Shown here: positions 1 through 6,827 of the stretch, piece by piece
How positions within the stretch are numbered: position 1 is the first letter of the stretch
How the letters are laid out: the number at the start of each line of letters is the position of its first letter
Source of the DNA: Opitutales bacterium
Lineage (GTDB): Bacteria; Verrucomicrobiota; Verrucomicrobiia; Opitutales; Opitutaceae
DNA length: 9,227 nucleotides
NCBI GenBank assembly: GCA_021772595.1
Contig: JAJFLS010000656.1
Span: forward strand, 1 to 9,227
Reading direction: 5' to 3'
Notes under the pieces: model-generated
Database searches by the model: none
Seen by the model: the letters and a program-made list of their open reading frames with translations, nothing else
Told to the model about the DNA's origin: nothing
Translations under genes and position numbers: made by a program

Positions 1-1980
1 AAAATCACCGCCTACGCCGACCGCCTTCTCGATGATCTAAAGGATGTCGACTGGCCCGCCTCCACCAAGAAAATGCAAGCCGAGTGGATCGGCAAATCAA
101 CCGGGGCCACCGCTCGCTTTGCCTTGGAAGGACTCGACGAATCGCTCGAGATCTACACCACGCGCCCCGACACGCTCATGGGGGCGACCTACATGGTCCT
201 CTCTCCGGAACATCCGCTCGTCGACGCCCTCACTGCTTCCGAGCAAAAGGACGAAGTCGCCCAGTACGTCACAACCGCTGCCGGTAAAAGCGATCTCGAG
301 CGCACAGACCTCGCCAAAGAAAAATCCGGCGTTTTCAGCGGATCCTACGCGATTCATCCCATCACCGCCGACCGCATTCCCATCTGGATCGCCGACTACG
401 TGCTGATCAGCTACGGCACCGGCGCAATCATGGCCGTACCCGCTCACGACTCGCGCGACTTCGAATTCGCCGAGAAATTCGACCTTCCCATCGTCCAGGT
501 CATTAAAGGCGAAAACGACGAGCCGCTGCCCTACATGGGTGACGGCGTCCTCGTCAATTCAGGCGAATTCGACGGCCTGCCCTGGCAGGAAGCCAAGCAA
601 CGCATCACCGCCAAGCTCAACCAGGCCGGCACCGGCGAAGAAAGCACCCAGTACAAACTTCGAGACTGGCTCTTTTCCCGTCAGCGTTACTGGGGCGAAC
701 CGTTCCCGGTCGCTTGGGTAACCGAGGAAGACTACAACGCCGCCGTCGCGAGCGGCACCTTGTCGGAATGGCTCCCCAGCGAGTCCGTCCGTTACGCCGA
801 CGAAAACGGCGAGCTTTTCGCCTTGCCCGTCCCACCAGCGTCCTTGCCGCTCGAACTTCCGGATGTCCAATCCTACGAGCCCGCCGGCACCGGCGAGAGC
901 CCGCTGAAGAAGGCCGACGACTGGATGGAAATCTGGTACCAATTCGAAACGGGCGAATTCATCCCCGCCCGCGAAGAAAAGCCCAACGGCGAGCGCTGGG
1001 TTCGCGCCTCTCGCGAAACCAACACCATGCCGCAGTGGGCAGGCTCTTGCTGGTACTACCTTCGCTACACGGATCCGAAAAATCCGGACGCTCTCGCCGC
1101 GAAGGAAGCCCTCGACTACTGGCAAGCGCCCGACATGTACATCGGCGGCGCCGAACACGCCGTGCTCCACCTTTTGTATGCGCGTTTCTGGCACAAAGTG
1201 CTTTTCGATGAAGGCGTCGTTCCGACCAAAGAGCCTTTCCCGAAACTCTTCCACCAAGGAATGCTGCTCGGCGAAGACGGACAGAAGATGTCCAAAAGCC
1301 GCGGCAACGTCATCAATCCCAGCGTCGTCATCGATAAGTACGGCGCGGACACGCTGCGCCTCTACTTGATGTTTCTCGGTCCGCTCGAAGCGATGAAGCC
1401 TTGGAGTTCGAAAGGCATCGAAGGCGTTTATCGCTTCCTCAAGAAAGTGTGGCGCGAGCTGATCGGCCCCGAGGGTGGCGCGAATCCAAAAATCCAGGAC
1501 GGATTCGAAGACACCAAGGAGACCGAAAAGGCGCTCAACGAGACCATCAAGAAAGTCACCGAAGACACCGAAAACATCCGCCTGAACACCGCCATTTCCG
1601 CGATGATGATCTTCGCGAACCATATTCAAAACAGCGACGCGATCAGTCTTTCCGCCGCCAAGAAATTCGTCCAGGTCCTCGCTCCCTACGCCCCTCATAT
1701 TGCGGAAGAGCTTTGGAAGCGCCTCGGAGAAACAGAAACCATCACCGTCGCCCCCTGGCCCGCGGTCGACGAGTCCAAGCTGACTACCGACGAAACCCGC
1801 ATCGTATTCCAAGTGAACGGAAAAATGCGCGGCCAAACAATGGTATCCAAATCCGCGACACAAGAAGAAGTCCTGGCGATCGCCCAAGAGGAACCGCGTG
1901 TGCAAGCCCAGATCGACGGAAAGACCATCCGAAAAGTCATCTTCGTCCCCGGCAAGATCCTCAACATCGTCGCCAATTGA
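1..1980 (+). CDS. leuS: Leucyl-tRNA synthetase (LeuRS), 5'-truncated by window edge
   Basis: LeuRS charges tRNA-Leu with leucine in the cytoplasm and hydrolyses mischarged products. The frame is open from base 1, so the gene starts upstream; 659 residues are present and roughly the first 200, including the HIGH motif, are missing. Visible in order: the CP1 editing domain with TTRPDT (nt 157-174, its last Thr matching the E. coli discriminator T252) and AHDSRD (nt 442-459, the two Asp matching E. coli D342 and D345); the return to the catalytic core with RDWLFSRQRYWG (from nt 661); AGSCWYYLRY (from nt 1039); IGGAEHAVLHLLY (from nt 1141); and the KMSKS ATP-binding loop (nt 1285-1299). A helical anticodon-binding domain follows (about nt 1390-1770), then the C-terminal domain (about nt 1804-1977) with VNGKMRG and VPGKILNIV. 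All expected parts are intact. lpxI follows after 12 bp, so the two are probably co-transcribed. Identity is certain at family level. Confidence 0.98.
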   Translation, partial: KITAYADRLLDDLKDVDWPASTKKMQAEWIGKSTGATARFALEGLDESLEIYTTRPDTLMGATYMVLSPEHPLVDALTASEQKDEVAQYVTTAAGKSDLERTDLAKEKSGVFSGSYAIHPITADRIPIWIADYVLISYGTGAIMAVPAHDSRDFEFAEKFDLPIVQVIKGENDEPLPYMGDGVLVNSGEFDGLPWQEAKQRITAKLNQAGTGEESTQYKLRDWLFSRQRYWGEPFPVAWVTEEDYNAAVASGTLSEWLPSESVRYADENGELFALPVPPASLPLELPDVQSYEPAGTGESPLKKADDWMEIWYQFETGEFIPAREEKPNGERWVRASRETNTMPQWAGSCWYYLRYTDPKNPDALAAKEALDYWQAPDMYIGGAEHAVLHLLYARFWHKVLFDEGVVPTKEPFPKLFHQGMLLGEDGQKMSKSRGNVINPSVVIDKYGADTLRLYLMFLGPLEAMKPWSSKGIEGVYRFLKKVWRELIGPEGGANPKIQDGFEDTKETEKALNETIKKVTEDTENIRLNTAISAMMIFANHIQNSDAISLSAAKKFVQVLAPYAPHIAEELWKRLGETETITVAPWPAVDESKLTTDETRIVFQVNGKMRGQTMVSKSATQEEVLAIAQEEPRVQAQIDGKTIRKVIFVPGKILNIVAN

Positions 1981-1992
1981 TCTGAACCGCGA

Positions 1993-2832
1993 ATGCACTC
2001 TAGGTTTCTTCCAGACGATTTCAATATCTCCAAACCGATCGGCTTGATCGCGGGCCGAGGCGTTTACCCGATGCTTCTCGCAGAAGCGGCGAAGGCGAAG
2101 GGCGCGGAGATTCGCCTGATCGCCTTCGAAGACGAAACCCGCGACGATCTTTTCGAGAGATTCCCCGCCGAGCATCGCGAGCGTTTCAATGTCGGTCAAA
2201 TGGGCAAATGGCTCAAAACGCTAAAAAAGATGGGCTGCGGCTACTGCGTAATGGCCGGGCAGATTACACCGAAAAAACTCTTTCGCGGACTCAAGCCCGA
2301 CTTGAAGGCCGCATCCATGCTCCTGAAGCTTAAACGCAAAAACGCTGAAACCATTTTTGGAGCGATCTCCGACGAGATCGAAGCCCAAGGCGCCCAGCAG
2401 CTTGACGCACGCATTTTTCTGGACGATCAAATGTCCACCCAAGGCTGGATGACCCGGCAATTCGAGAAAATCGACAACGACTACTTGGAGCACGGAACCG
2501 AAATCGCGAATGAAATGGCCCGTCTAGACGTGGGCCAAGGCGTCGTTGTCCGCAAAGGGACCGTCATCGCCGTCGAGGCGTTCGAGGGAACCGATCCCAT
2601 GCTCAAGCGAGCGGGCGGCTTCAAGACCGACCAGCTGATTTTCGTCAAGACCGTCAAACACCGCCAGGACTACCGTTTCGACGTACCCGTTTTCGGCCTC
2701 CGCACGCTCGAAGTCATGCAGGAATCGGGGGTTAGAACCGCCGCGCTTAAGACCGACAGCGTCATCGTTCTCGAAAAAGAAAAGACGCTCGCCGCCGCCG
2801 AAAAAGCCAAAATTCAGCTGATCGGCTTCTAA
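1993..2832 (+). CDS. lpxI: UDP-2,3-diacylglucosamine diphosphatase LpxI (DUF1009)
   Basis: LpxI cleaves UDP-2,3-diacylglucosamine to lipid X plus UMP, the fourth step of lipid A synthesis, in organisms that lack LpxH. The 279-residue protein has the usual family length. The N-terminal domain opens with PIGLIAGRGVYP (residues 15-26), typical of LpxI. The C-terminal domain carries VGQGVVVRKGTVIAVEAFEGTD (about 178-199, including the EGTD motif), then QDYRFDVPVFG (225-235). The Asp of RFDVP (D230) probably corresponds to the catalytic Asp defined in Caulobacter LpxI (family knowledge, alignment by eye). The ATG lies 12 bp after the leuS stop with no clear Shine-Dalgarno, so translational coupling to leuS is plausible. 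The next Met (residue 27) would cut into the GLIAGRG motif, so this start is preferred. No other lpx gene is in the window. The gene implies an LPS-containing outer membrane. Confidence 0.93.
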   Translation: MHSRFLPDDFNISKPIGLIAGRGVYPMLLAEAAKAKGAEIRLIAFEDETRDDLFERFPAEHRERFNVGQMGKWLKTLKKMGCGYCVMAGQITPKKLFRGLKPDLKAASMLLKLKRKNAETIFGAISDEIEAQGAQQLDARIFLDDQMSTQGWMTRQFEKIDNDYLEHGTEIANEMARLDVGQGVVVRKGTVIAVEAFEGTDPMLKRAGGFKTDQLIFVKTVKHRQDYRFDVPVFGLRTLEVMQESGVRTAALKTDSVIVLEKEKTLAAAEKAKIQLIGF

Positions 2833-2947
2833 CAAACCGACTTTTCCGCAGGTTTCGCTTAATAAAGCAAGAATGCCAGACGATGGCTCAATTGGATTGT
2901 TTTCTTGTCAAAAGGTACAAAATCGCTCCATTTTAGAAGACCAACTT

Positions 2948-3406
2948 ATGAGTACACGCGTCGTTCCAGTTTCCGTCAAAGGCGTCATGCCCACAGTCAA
3001 TGGCTGTGCAGTCTTTCTCGGAAACGAAGATAAAGCCTACGTTATTTACGTGGATCATAGCGTCGGAAACGCCATTTCGATGGCGCTCAACGGCGTTAAG
3101 AAAGAGCGGCCCCTGACGCATGATCTCATGAGCAGCCTGCTAACCGGTCTCGAGGCGAACATTACTCGGATCATCATCAACGATGTTCAAGAGAGCACTT
3201 TTTTCGCCCGGATCTTTATCGAGATGAAAAATGAGGTCGCGACGAAGATCATCGAGCTCGACGCCCGGCCAAGCGATTCCATCGTCCTTTCGCTCCAGAA
3301 TAACGTGCCGATCTTCACCACCGAGAGCGTGTTCCAGTCCGTCGACGACATGAGCCCCATCCTCGAACGCGTGCTCAAAGAGCAGAACGAAGAAGGCAAG
3401 GACTAG
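2948..3406 (+). CDS. Bifunctional nuclease family protein (BFN, DUF151)
   Basis: Small cytosolic protein of 152 residues with a single BFN/DUF151 domain covering most of its length. Family signatures are RPLTHDLM (54-61), followed by a strand with IIINDVQESTFFARI (75-89), and DARPSDSIVLSLQNNVPIF (105-123), the characteristic RPSDxI helix. Some plant and bacterial members have been reported to have DNase and RNase activity, but the role in most bacteria is unsettled, so only the family is called. The frame is open to an ATG at 2873, giving 25 extra residues (starting MPDDGSIGLF) that look unlike the family. I chose ATG 2948 because AGAAGA ends 7 nt upstream at good Shine-Dalgarno spacing and MSTRVVPVSVKGV matches a normal domain start. 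The 115-bp gap from lpxI suggests its own promoter, though none is clear. The acidic tail KEQNEEGKD is probably disordered. Confidence 0.9.
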   Translation: MSTRVVPVSVKGVMPTVNGCAVFLGNEDKAYVIYVDHSVGNAISMALNGVKKERPLTHDLMSSLLTGLEANITRIIINDVQESTFFARIFIEMKNEVATKIIELDARPSDSIVLSLQNNVPIFTTESVFQSVDDMSPILERVLKEQNEEGKD

Positions 3407-3413
3407 CTCAAAG

Positions 3414-3446
3414 GTAGGGACTGATCCCGCTCAGCGGGACTGATCC
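3414..3446 (+). repeat. GTAG-headed REP-like palindrome
   Basis: GTAG (3414-3417) is followed by an imperfect hairpin. The core TCCCGCT (3425-3431) pairs with AGCGGGA (3433-3439), and an outer GGA/TCC clamp (3418-3420 with 3444-3446) is separated by mismatches and wobbles. The unit also contains a direct repeat GGGACTGATCC at 3417-3427 and 3436-3446. A GTAG tetranucleotide 5' of an imperfect palindrome is the known architecture of REP elements handled by RAYT transposases. It lies 7 bp after the BFN stop. It could also act as a transcription attenuator, but no T-tract follows. Copy number elsewhere is unknown. Confidence 0.6.
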
Positions 3447-3503
3447 GAATTGCCTAGGTTAAAGACCCGTTCCTCCATTTCCGGCTTGCAGCCAAACGCG
3501 ACC

Positions 3504-3531
3504 CAGTAAAGCTTCGCCAAAGCTATTACTG
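3504..3531. repeat. Bulged 11-bp stem-loop in the gap before the Wzi gene
   Basis: CAGTAAAGCTT (3504-3514) pairs with AAGCT (3520-3524) and TTACTG (3526-3531) across a five-base loop, with one bulged A at 3525. Eleven base pairs is unlikely by chance in a 159-bp gap. There is no T-tract on either strand, so it is not a standard terminator. It sits 34 bp upstream of the presumed GTG start of the Wzi gene. It may be a dispersed repeat, an mRNA leader structure or a degraded element. The rest of the gap (3447-3503 and 3532-3565) shows no recognisable gene or promoter. Confidence 0.45.
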
Positions 3532-3565
3532 CGATAGCCAACTCTGGAATTCAACCTGCTAACCT

Positions 3566-5065
3566 GTGGAATCTTACATTCTTTCGCATGCGACTCTGGC
3601 AACTCAAACGCTCCGTCGCGCCTCGATATTTTCGCTCATCATCGCCGCTACTCTGACAGCCCCAATCAGGGCGGATGGCCTCAACCCAGGCGATGAAGCC
3701 GCGCGCCACCACCTCCAATTCCTATCGGACACGGGAGCCATCAATATCCCGCTGACTACCTGGCCGATTTCCAACGACGACCTGGCTGCCGCGCTCGCCA
3801 GCATCACGCCTGCAAATCTGGACGAGCAAAGCTATCGCTCCTTCAACCATCTTCAAAGTCTCGTCAACAATCCAGCGACGATATCGCTCGGTCTTTATCC
3901 GGGCACGAGCCGAAGCGGGCTCAATTCCTTCTCCACCGATTCGCGAGAAAACGGACAAGCTCGAGCTTCAATCTCCCAGCGCAACCAACACGCGAACGGC
4001 TCGCTTTCGCTTTCCGTGGTAAATTCTCCTCTAGACGGAAAGCACGTTCGGCTCGACGGCTCCCAATTTTCAGCGCGGCTCGGCAACTGGAATCTTGGCG
4101 GTGGCTTGGTCGACCGATGGTGGGGACCCGGATGGCAGAGCAGCTTGATCCTTTCCCTCAACGCGCGACCCAGCCCTGGAATATTCCTCCAGCGAAATAG
4201 ATCCACGCCGTTTTCCGTTCCCGTATTGAAATCGTTGGGACCTTGGCAACTCACCGCATTTGCCAACCAACTCGAAAGCGAACGATTCGTGCCGCGCGCC
4301 AAACTGGTCGGAGCGCGTTTTTCATTCAAGCCAATCCCGTCTCTCGAAATCGGGCTATCCAGAACCGCCCAATGGGGAGGAACCGGTCGACCGGAAAATC
4401 TGGATACGCTCTTCGATCTTTTGATCGGCAACGACAACCGAGGCGACAGCGGCATTGCCGCCGACGCCTCCAACGAACCCGGCAATCAACTCGGAGGAAT
4501 CGACTGGCGCTATTCCTTTTCCGCGCTCGAAAAACCGTTCGCATTTTACGGACAATTGATCGGAGAAGACGAAGCAGGCGGTTTGCCGACCCGCGAAATC
4601 GGAATGGTTGGAATCGAAACACCCTTCGTAACAAAATACTTTCACAGTCGGATATTCCTCGAGTTCAGCGACACAACCATGCGGTTTCTCGACGACGGTA
4701 TTGCCAATAGCGCTTACGAACACAGCATCTACCAAAGCGGCTACCGCTACTACGGAACTCCGATCGGAGCCGCCAGCGACAACGATTCGCGAACGCTCAC
4801 GCTCGGCGGATATCTCGGCCTAGACAAAGGCCGCTCCATCAACTGGCGCCTCACCTCGGCGACAATCAACTGGGACGGCGTCCCTGCAGGAAACCTCCTC
4901 GGACCTTCGCGAATCAAAACCGAGACCGCCCATCTCGAATATCAAACACCGCTGACCGAAAACAGCCGACTCCGGCTCTCCGGACACCTCCTCAGCGAAC
5001 CGCTAGGCTCCGGACCCCGCATCCTCGAATCCGGCGTCCAAAGCAGCATAGAGTTTCGCTTCTAA
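3566..5065 (+). CDS. Capsule assembly Wzi-family outer-membrane beta-barrel protein
   Basis: Predicted outer-membrane barrel of 499 residues, close to E. coli Wzi (479), which anchors group 1 capsule at the cell surface. An N-terminal signal peptide is visible: RR at 17-18, a hydrophobic stretch at about 19-32, and likely cleavage after IRA (position 36). Family hallmarks are DRWWGPGWQSSLILS (from residue 183) with NARPSPGI following, then WQLTAFANQLESER, GARFSFKPIPSLEIGLSRT and AQWGGTGRP. The rest is alternating amphipathic strands, ending in IEFRF with a terminal Phe as expected for BAM-inserted barrels. The only start in frame is GTG 3566: a stop lies two codons upstream (3560-3562), no ATG, GTG or TTG follows before the signal peptide, and no Shine-Dalgarno is visible. 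The start is therefore the weak point. No capsule or polysaccharide export genes are adjacent, so a capsule role is inferred only from family membership; other Wzi-like proteins may act on other surface glycans. Confidence 0.85.
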   Translation: MESYILSHATLATQTLRRASIFSLIIAATLTAPIRADGLNPGDEAARHHLQFLSDTGAINIPLTTWPISNDDLAAALASITPANLDEQSYRSFNHLQSLVNNPATISLGLYPGTSRSGLNSFSTDSRENGQARASISQRNQHANGSLSLSVVNSPLDGKHVRLDGSQFSARLGNWNLGGGLVDRWWGPGWQSSLILSLNARPSPGIFLQRNRSTPFSVPVLKSLGPWQLTAFANQLESERFVPRAKLVGARFSFKPIPSLEIGLSRTAQWGGTGRPENLDTLFDLLIGNDNRGDSGIAADASNEPGNQLGGIDWRYSFSALEKPFAFYGQLIGEDEAGGLPTREIGMVGIETPFVTKYFHSRIFLEFSDTTMRFLDDGIANSAYEHSIYQSGYRYYGTPIGAASDNDSRTLTLGGYLGLDKGRSINWRLTSATINWDGVPAGNLLGPSRIKTETAHLEYQTPLTENSRLRLSGHLLSEPLGSGPRILESGVQSSIEFRF

Positions 5066-5090
5066 AACGACCTCAAGTAAGTCGGATTTC

Positions 5091-5114
5091 GTAGGGTCGT
5101 CGCTTGCGACGACC
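5091..5114 (+). repeat. GTAG-headed REP with perfect 9-bp arms
   Basis: GTAG (5091-5094) followed by GGTCGTCGC (5095-5103), a TT spacer and GCGACGACC (5106-5114): a perfect inverted repeat with the REP tetranucleotide at its 5' side. It lies 25 bp after the Wzi-gene stop and 49 bp before the chosen dihydrouridine synthase start. No T-tract follows, so it is not an obvious intrinsic terminator, though the hairpin could block exonucleases or slow polymerase. Confidence 0.75.
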
Positions 5115-5163
5115 ACAGAAGAAGCTTGATCGTCGCTGCTTTTCGCCTCTTGTTGCGGCGATC

Positions 5164-6210
5164 ATGAACGCCGAATCAAGCAGAGCGCTACCCGAGACGA
5201 TCGCTCCCGGCCAGCCGATCACGGCGCTGGCTCCGATGCAGGATGTCACAACTTTGCCATTCATGTCAGTCGTCTCCGGAATTGGCAGCCCAGACTATTT
5301 CTTCACCGAGTATTTCCGCGTCCACGTTCAGTCTCGTCTCGAAAAACACATTCTCGAATCCATCACCGAGAACCGCACGGGGAGACCCGTCTTCGCCCAA
5401 ATGATCGGCGAAGATATCGAGCACCTGAAACGATCGACCCTCGATCTACTCAAACACGAAGTCGCCGGGATCGACCTCAATATGGGCTGCCCCGCGCCTA
5501 CGGTCTACAAAAAGCGCTGCGGCGGTGGCCTTCTGCGAGACCCGGCGAAAGTGGACCAGATCCTCGGAATGCTCCGCGAAACCGTACCGGGACTTTTCAC
5601 CGTCAAGATGCGTATCGGATTCGAAGATACGCGCAACTTCGAGAAAGTGCTCGAACTGATCGACAAGCATCAAGTCGATCTACTCAGCGTTCACGGACGC
5701 ACAGTCAAAGAAATGTATCGCAGCCAAGTGCACTACGACTGCATCAAGACCGCGGCCGAATCCGTGTCCTGCCCCGTGCTCGCGAACGGCGATGTTTCCT
5801 CCGCCATCCGCGCCCGTGAAATCCTCGACTACACCGGAGCCGCAGGCGTGATGGTCGGACGTCACGCGATTCGCAATCCCTGGGTTTTCAAGCAGATCCG
5901 CGAGTTCGAATCGACCGGAAAGACGACCCCCGTAAAATTGTCCAAGGTATTTCAATACGTTCGAGATCTCTACAACGCTCTAGAAAAACCTTGGATCAAA
6001 GAACGCGCGCTCGTCAACAAGATGAAGAAATTCCTCAATTTCATCGGCCAAGGCGTTGATCCCGAAGGCGGATTTCTCCACGAAGCGCGCCGCGCCCAAA
6101 GCGAGGATGAACTCTTCAGAATCTGCGAGCGCTACATGCTCTCCGGAAAACTCGAGCATTTCGCCGATGAGCCTTACGAAGGCCTAGTCGCTCGCCCAAA
6201 CTGCGAGTGA
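5164..6210 (+). CDS. dus: tRNA-dihydrouridine synthase (DusB-like)
   Basis: FMN- and NAD(P)H-dependent enzyme that reduces specific uridines in tRNA to dihydrouridine. The 348-residue protein has the usual length. The TIM-barrel domain shows ALAPMQDVTTLPF (21-33, FMN-binding start of the barrel), QMIGED (79-84), DLNMGCPAPTV (104-114) with the catalytic Cys C109, VKMRIG (147-152) with the FMN-contacting Lys, SVHGRT (175-180), ANGDV (207-211) and GVMVGRHAIRNPWVF (228-242) at the phosphate end. A helical tRNA-binding domain follows (about 255-340). The frame is open back to a TTG at 5104, but those 20 extra codons run through the REP palindrome and give a basic, non-family leader, so ATG 5164 is preferred; its Shine-Dalgarno is weak. 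Which tRNA position is modified cannot be read from sequence. The gene converges on sufT. Confidence 0.95.
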   Translation: MNAESSRALPETIAPGQPITALAPMQDVTTLPFMSVVSGIGSPDYFFTEYFRVHVQSRLEKHILESITENRTGRPVFAQMIGEDIEHLKRSTLDLLKHEVAGIDLNMGCPAPTVYKKRCGGGLLRDPAKVDQILGMLRETVPGLFTVKMRIGFEDTRNFEKVLELIDKHQVDLLSVHGRTVKEMYRSQVHYDCIKTAAESVSCPVLANGDVSSAIRAREILDYTGAAGVMVGRHAIRNPWVFKQIREFESTGKTTPVKLSKVFQYVRDLYNALEKPWIKERALVNKMKKFLNFIGQGVDPEGGFLHEARRAQSEDELFRICERYMLSGKLEHFADEPYEGLVARPNCE

Positions 6211-6221
6211 AATTCCTTCAT

Positions 6222-6269
6222 TGTAGACGCGATCGTTGATCGCGTACACGACCAGCGGTCGCGTCTACA
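6222..6269. repeat. Head-to-head REP pair (BIME-like) between convergent genes
   Basis: Two GTAG-headed hairpins face each other. Plus strand: GTAG (6223-6226) overlapping ACGCGATC (6227-6234), a gtt loop, and GATCGCGT (6238-6245), with perfect 8-bp arms. Minus strand: GTAG (6268-6265) followed by CGACC/GGTCG arms (6249-6253 and 6257-6261) around agc. The outer ends TGTAGACGCGA (6222-6232) and TCGCGTCTACA (6259-6269) are a perfect 11-bp inverted repeat, so the unit can also fold as one long cruciform. This matches the known paired layout of REPs in BIMEs. It occupies most of the 68-bp junction between the dus and sufT stops and may serve as a shared transcript 3' end, although there is no clear T-tract. 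Confidence 0.75.
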
Positions 6270-6278
6270 GAGAGCAGT

Positions 6279-6815
6279 TTACTCCAGCCCGAGGACTTTT
6301 CTTCCCGTATCCGAGATCATTTGCGGGCTCCAAACGGGTTCCCAAACGATCTGCACATCCGCATTCTCGACTTCGTCGAGCTGTTCGACTCGATTCTTCG
6401 CATCCTGAGCAATTACCGGTCCCATGCCGCAACCTTGAGCGGTCAGCGTCATTTTGATCGCGACATCTTTCTTGCCGGTATCCACATCGTCAATTCGCAG
6501 ATCATAGATCAAACCGAGATCGACAATATTGATCGGAATTTCAGGATCGAAACACTGCTTCAATGCGTCCCAAACCGAGTCCTCGGAAAAATCGCCTTCC
6601 CTAGAAGCCGAAGCTGGACTGCTCTCTCCAAGATCGACGTCTTCAAGCGCATCTATATCCAGATTTGAAATACGGTACAAAGTCTGCCCCACTCTTACCG
6701 TGACATTCCCTCCCAAAGTCTGGGTTACATAAACGGGAGTTCCTTCTTCCAGCGTAATCGCCGATCCCTCGGGAATAATCGTAGCGCTGCAATCTCGTAC
6801 AAGTTTCGTTTCCAT
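6279..6815 (-). CDS. sufT: Fe-S cluster assembly protein SufT (MIP18/DUF59 family)
   Basis: SufT is a cytosolic auxiliary factor in maturation of Fe-S proteins, best studied in Staphylococcus aureus and related to eukaryotic MIP18/CIA2. This 178-residue protein has the full bacterial SufT layout. The N-terminal extension has GTPVYVTQTLGGNVTVRVG (25-43). The MIP18 domain follows (about 79-160) with DPEIPINIVDLGLIYD (90-105), TLTAQGCGMGP (124-133, conserved Cys C129) and QIVWEPVWSPQMIS (155-168). The Ser- and acid-rich stretch at about 58-80 is a linker. ATG 6815 lies 12 bp after the sppA stop with GAG as a weak ribosome site upstream; a GTG at 6821 is in frame and would add two residues. The gene is probably co-transcribed with sppA. 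No other suf or isc gene is in the window, so it is an unlinked SufT. Confidence 0.93.
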   Translation of the reverse strand: METKLVRDCSATIIPEGSAITLEEGTPVYVTQTLGGNVTVRVGQTLYRISNLDIDALEDVDLGESSPASASREGDFSEDSVWDALKQCFDPEIPINIVDLGLIYDLRIDDVDTGKKDVAIKMTLTAQGCGMGPVIAQDAKNRVEQLDEVENADVQIVWEPVWSPQMISDTGRKVLGLE

Positions 6816-6827
6816 CGTCACTCGATT

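Noticed and set aside
559..2199. A 546-codon open frame on the minus strand, antisense to leuS and the start of lpxI
   Set aside because: It spans two well-supported genes, has no recognisable domain, and has the composition expected from the codon bias of the opposite strand. Long antisense frames of this kind are common in GC-rich DNA.
2834..2868. Possible terminator after lpxI: AAACC/GGTTT with a 12-base loop and GCTT-aata-AAGC
   Set aside because: Stems of 5 and 4 bp are weak, and there is no T-tract after either.
2905..2935. TTGTCA (2905-2910) as a -35 box for the BFN gene
   Set aside because: The hexamer matches 5 of 6, but the sequence 17-19 bp downstream (CATTTT or ATTTTA) is a poor -10 box; not enough to call a promoter.
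2873..2947. Upstream ATG giving the BFN protein 25 extra residues
   Set aside because: The extra residues are not domain-like; the ATG at 2948 has a purine-rich AGAAGA at proper spacing and fits the family start.
3588..3659. ATG at 3588 as an alternative start for the Wzi gene
   Set aside because: It is in a different frame and reaches a stop after about 22 codons, before any Wzi-like sequence.
3895..4485. A 196-codon minus-strand frame antisense to the Wzi gene
   Set aside because: Composition is that of a shadow frame, and the Wzi motifs WWGPGW and AQWGG lie in the opposite strand.
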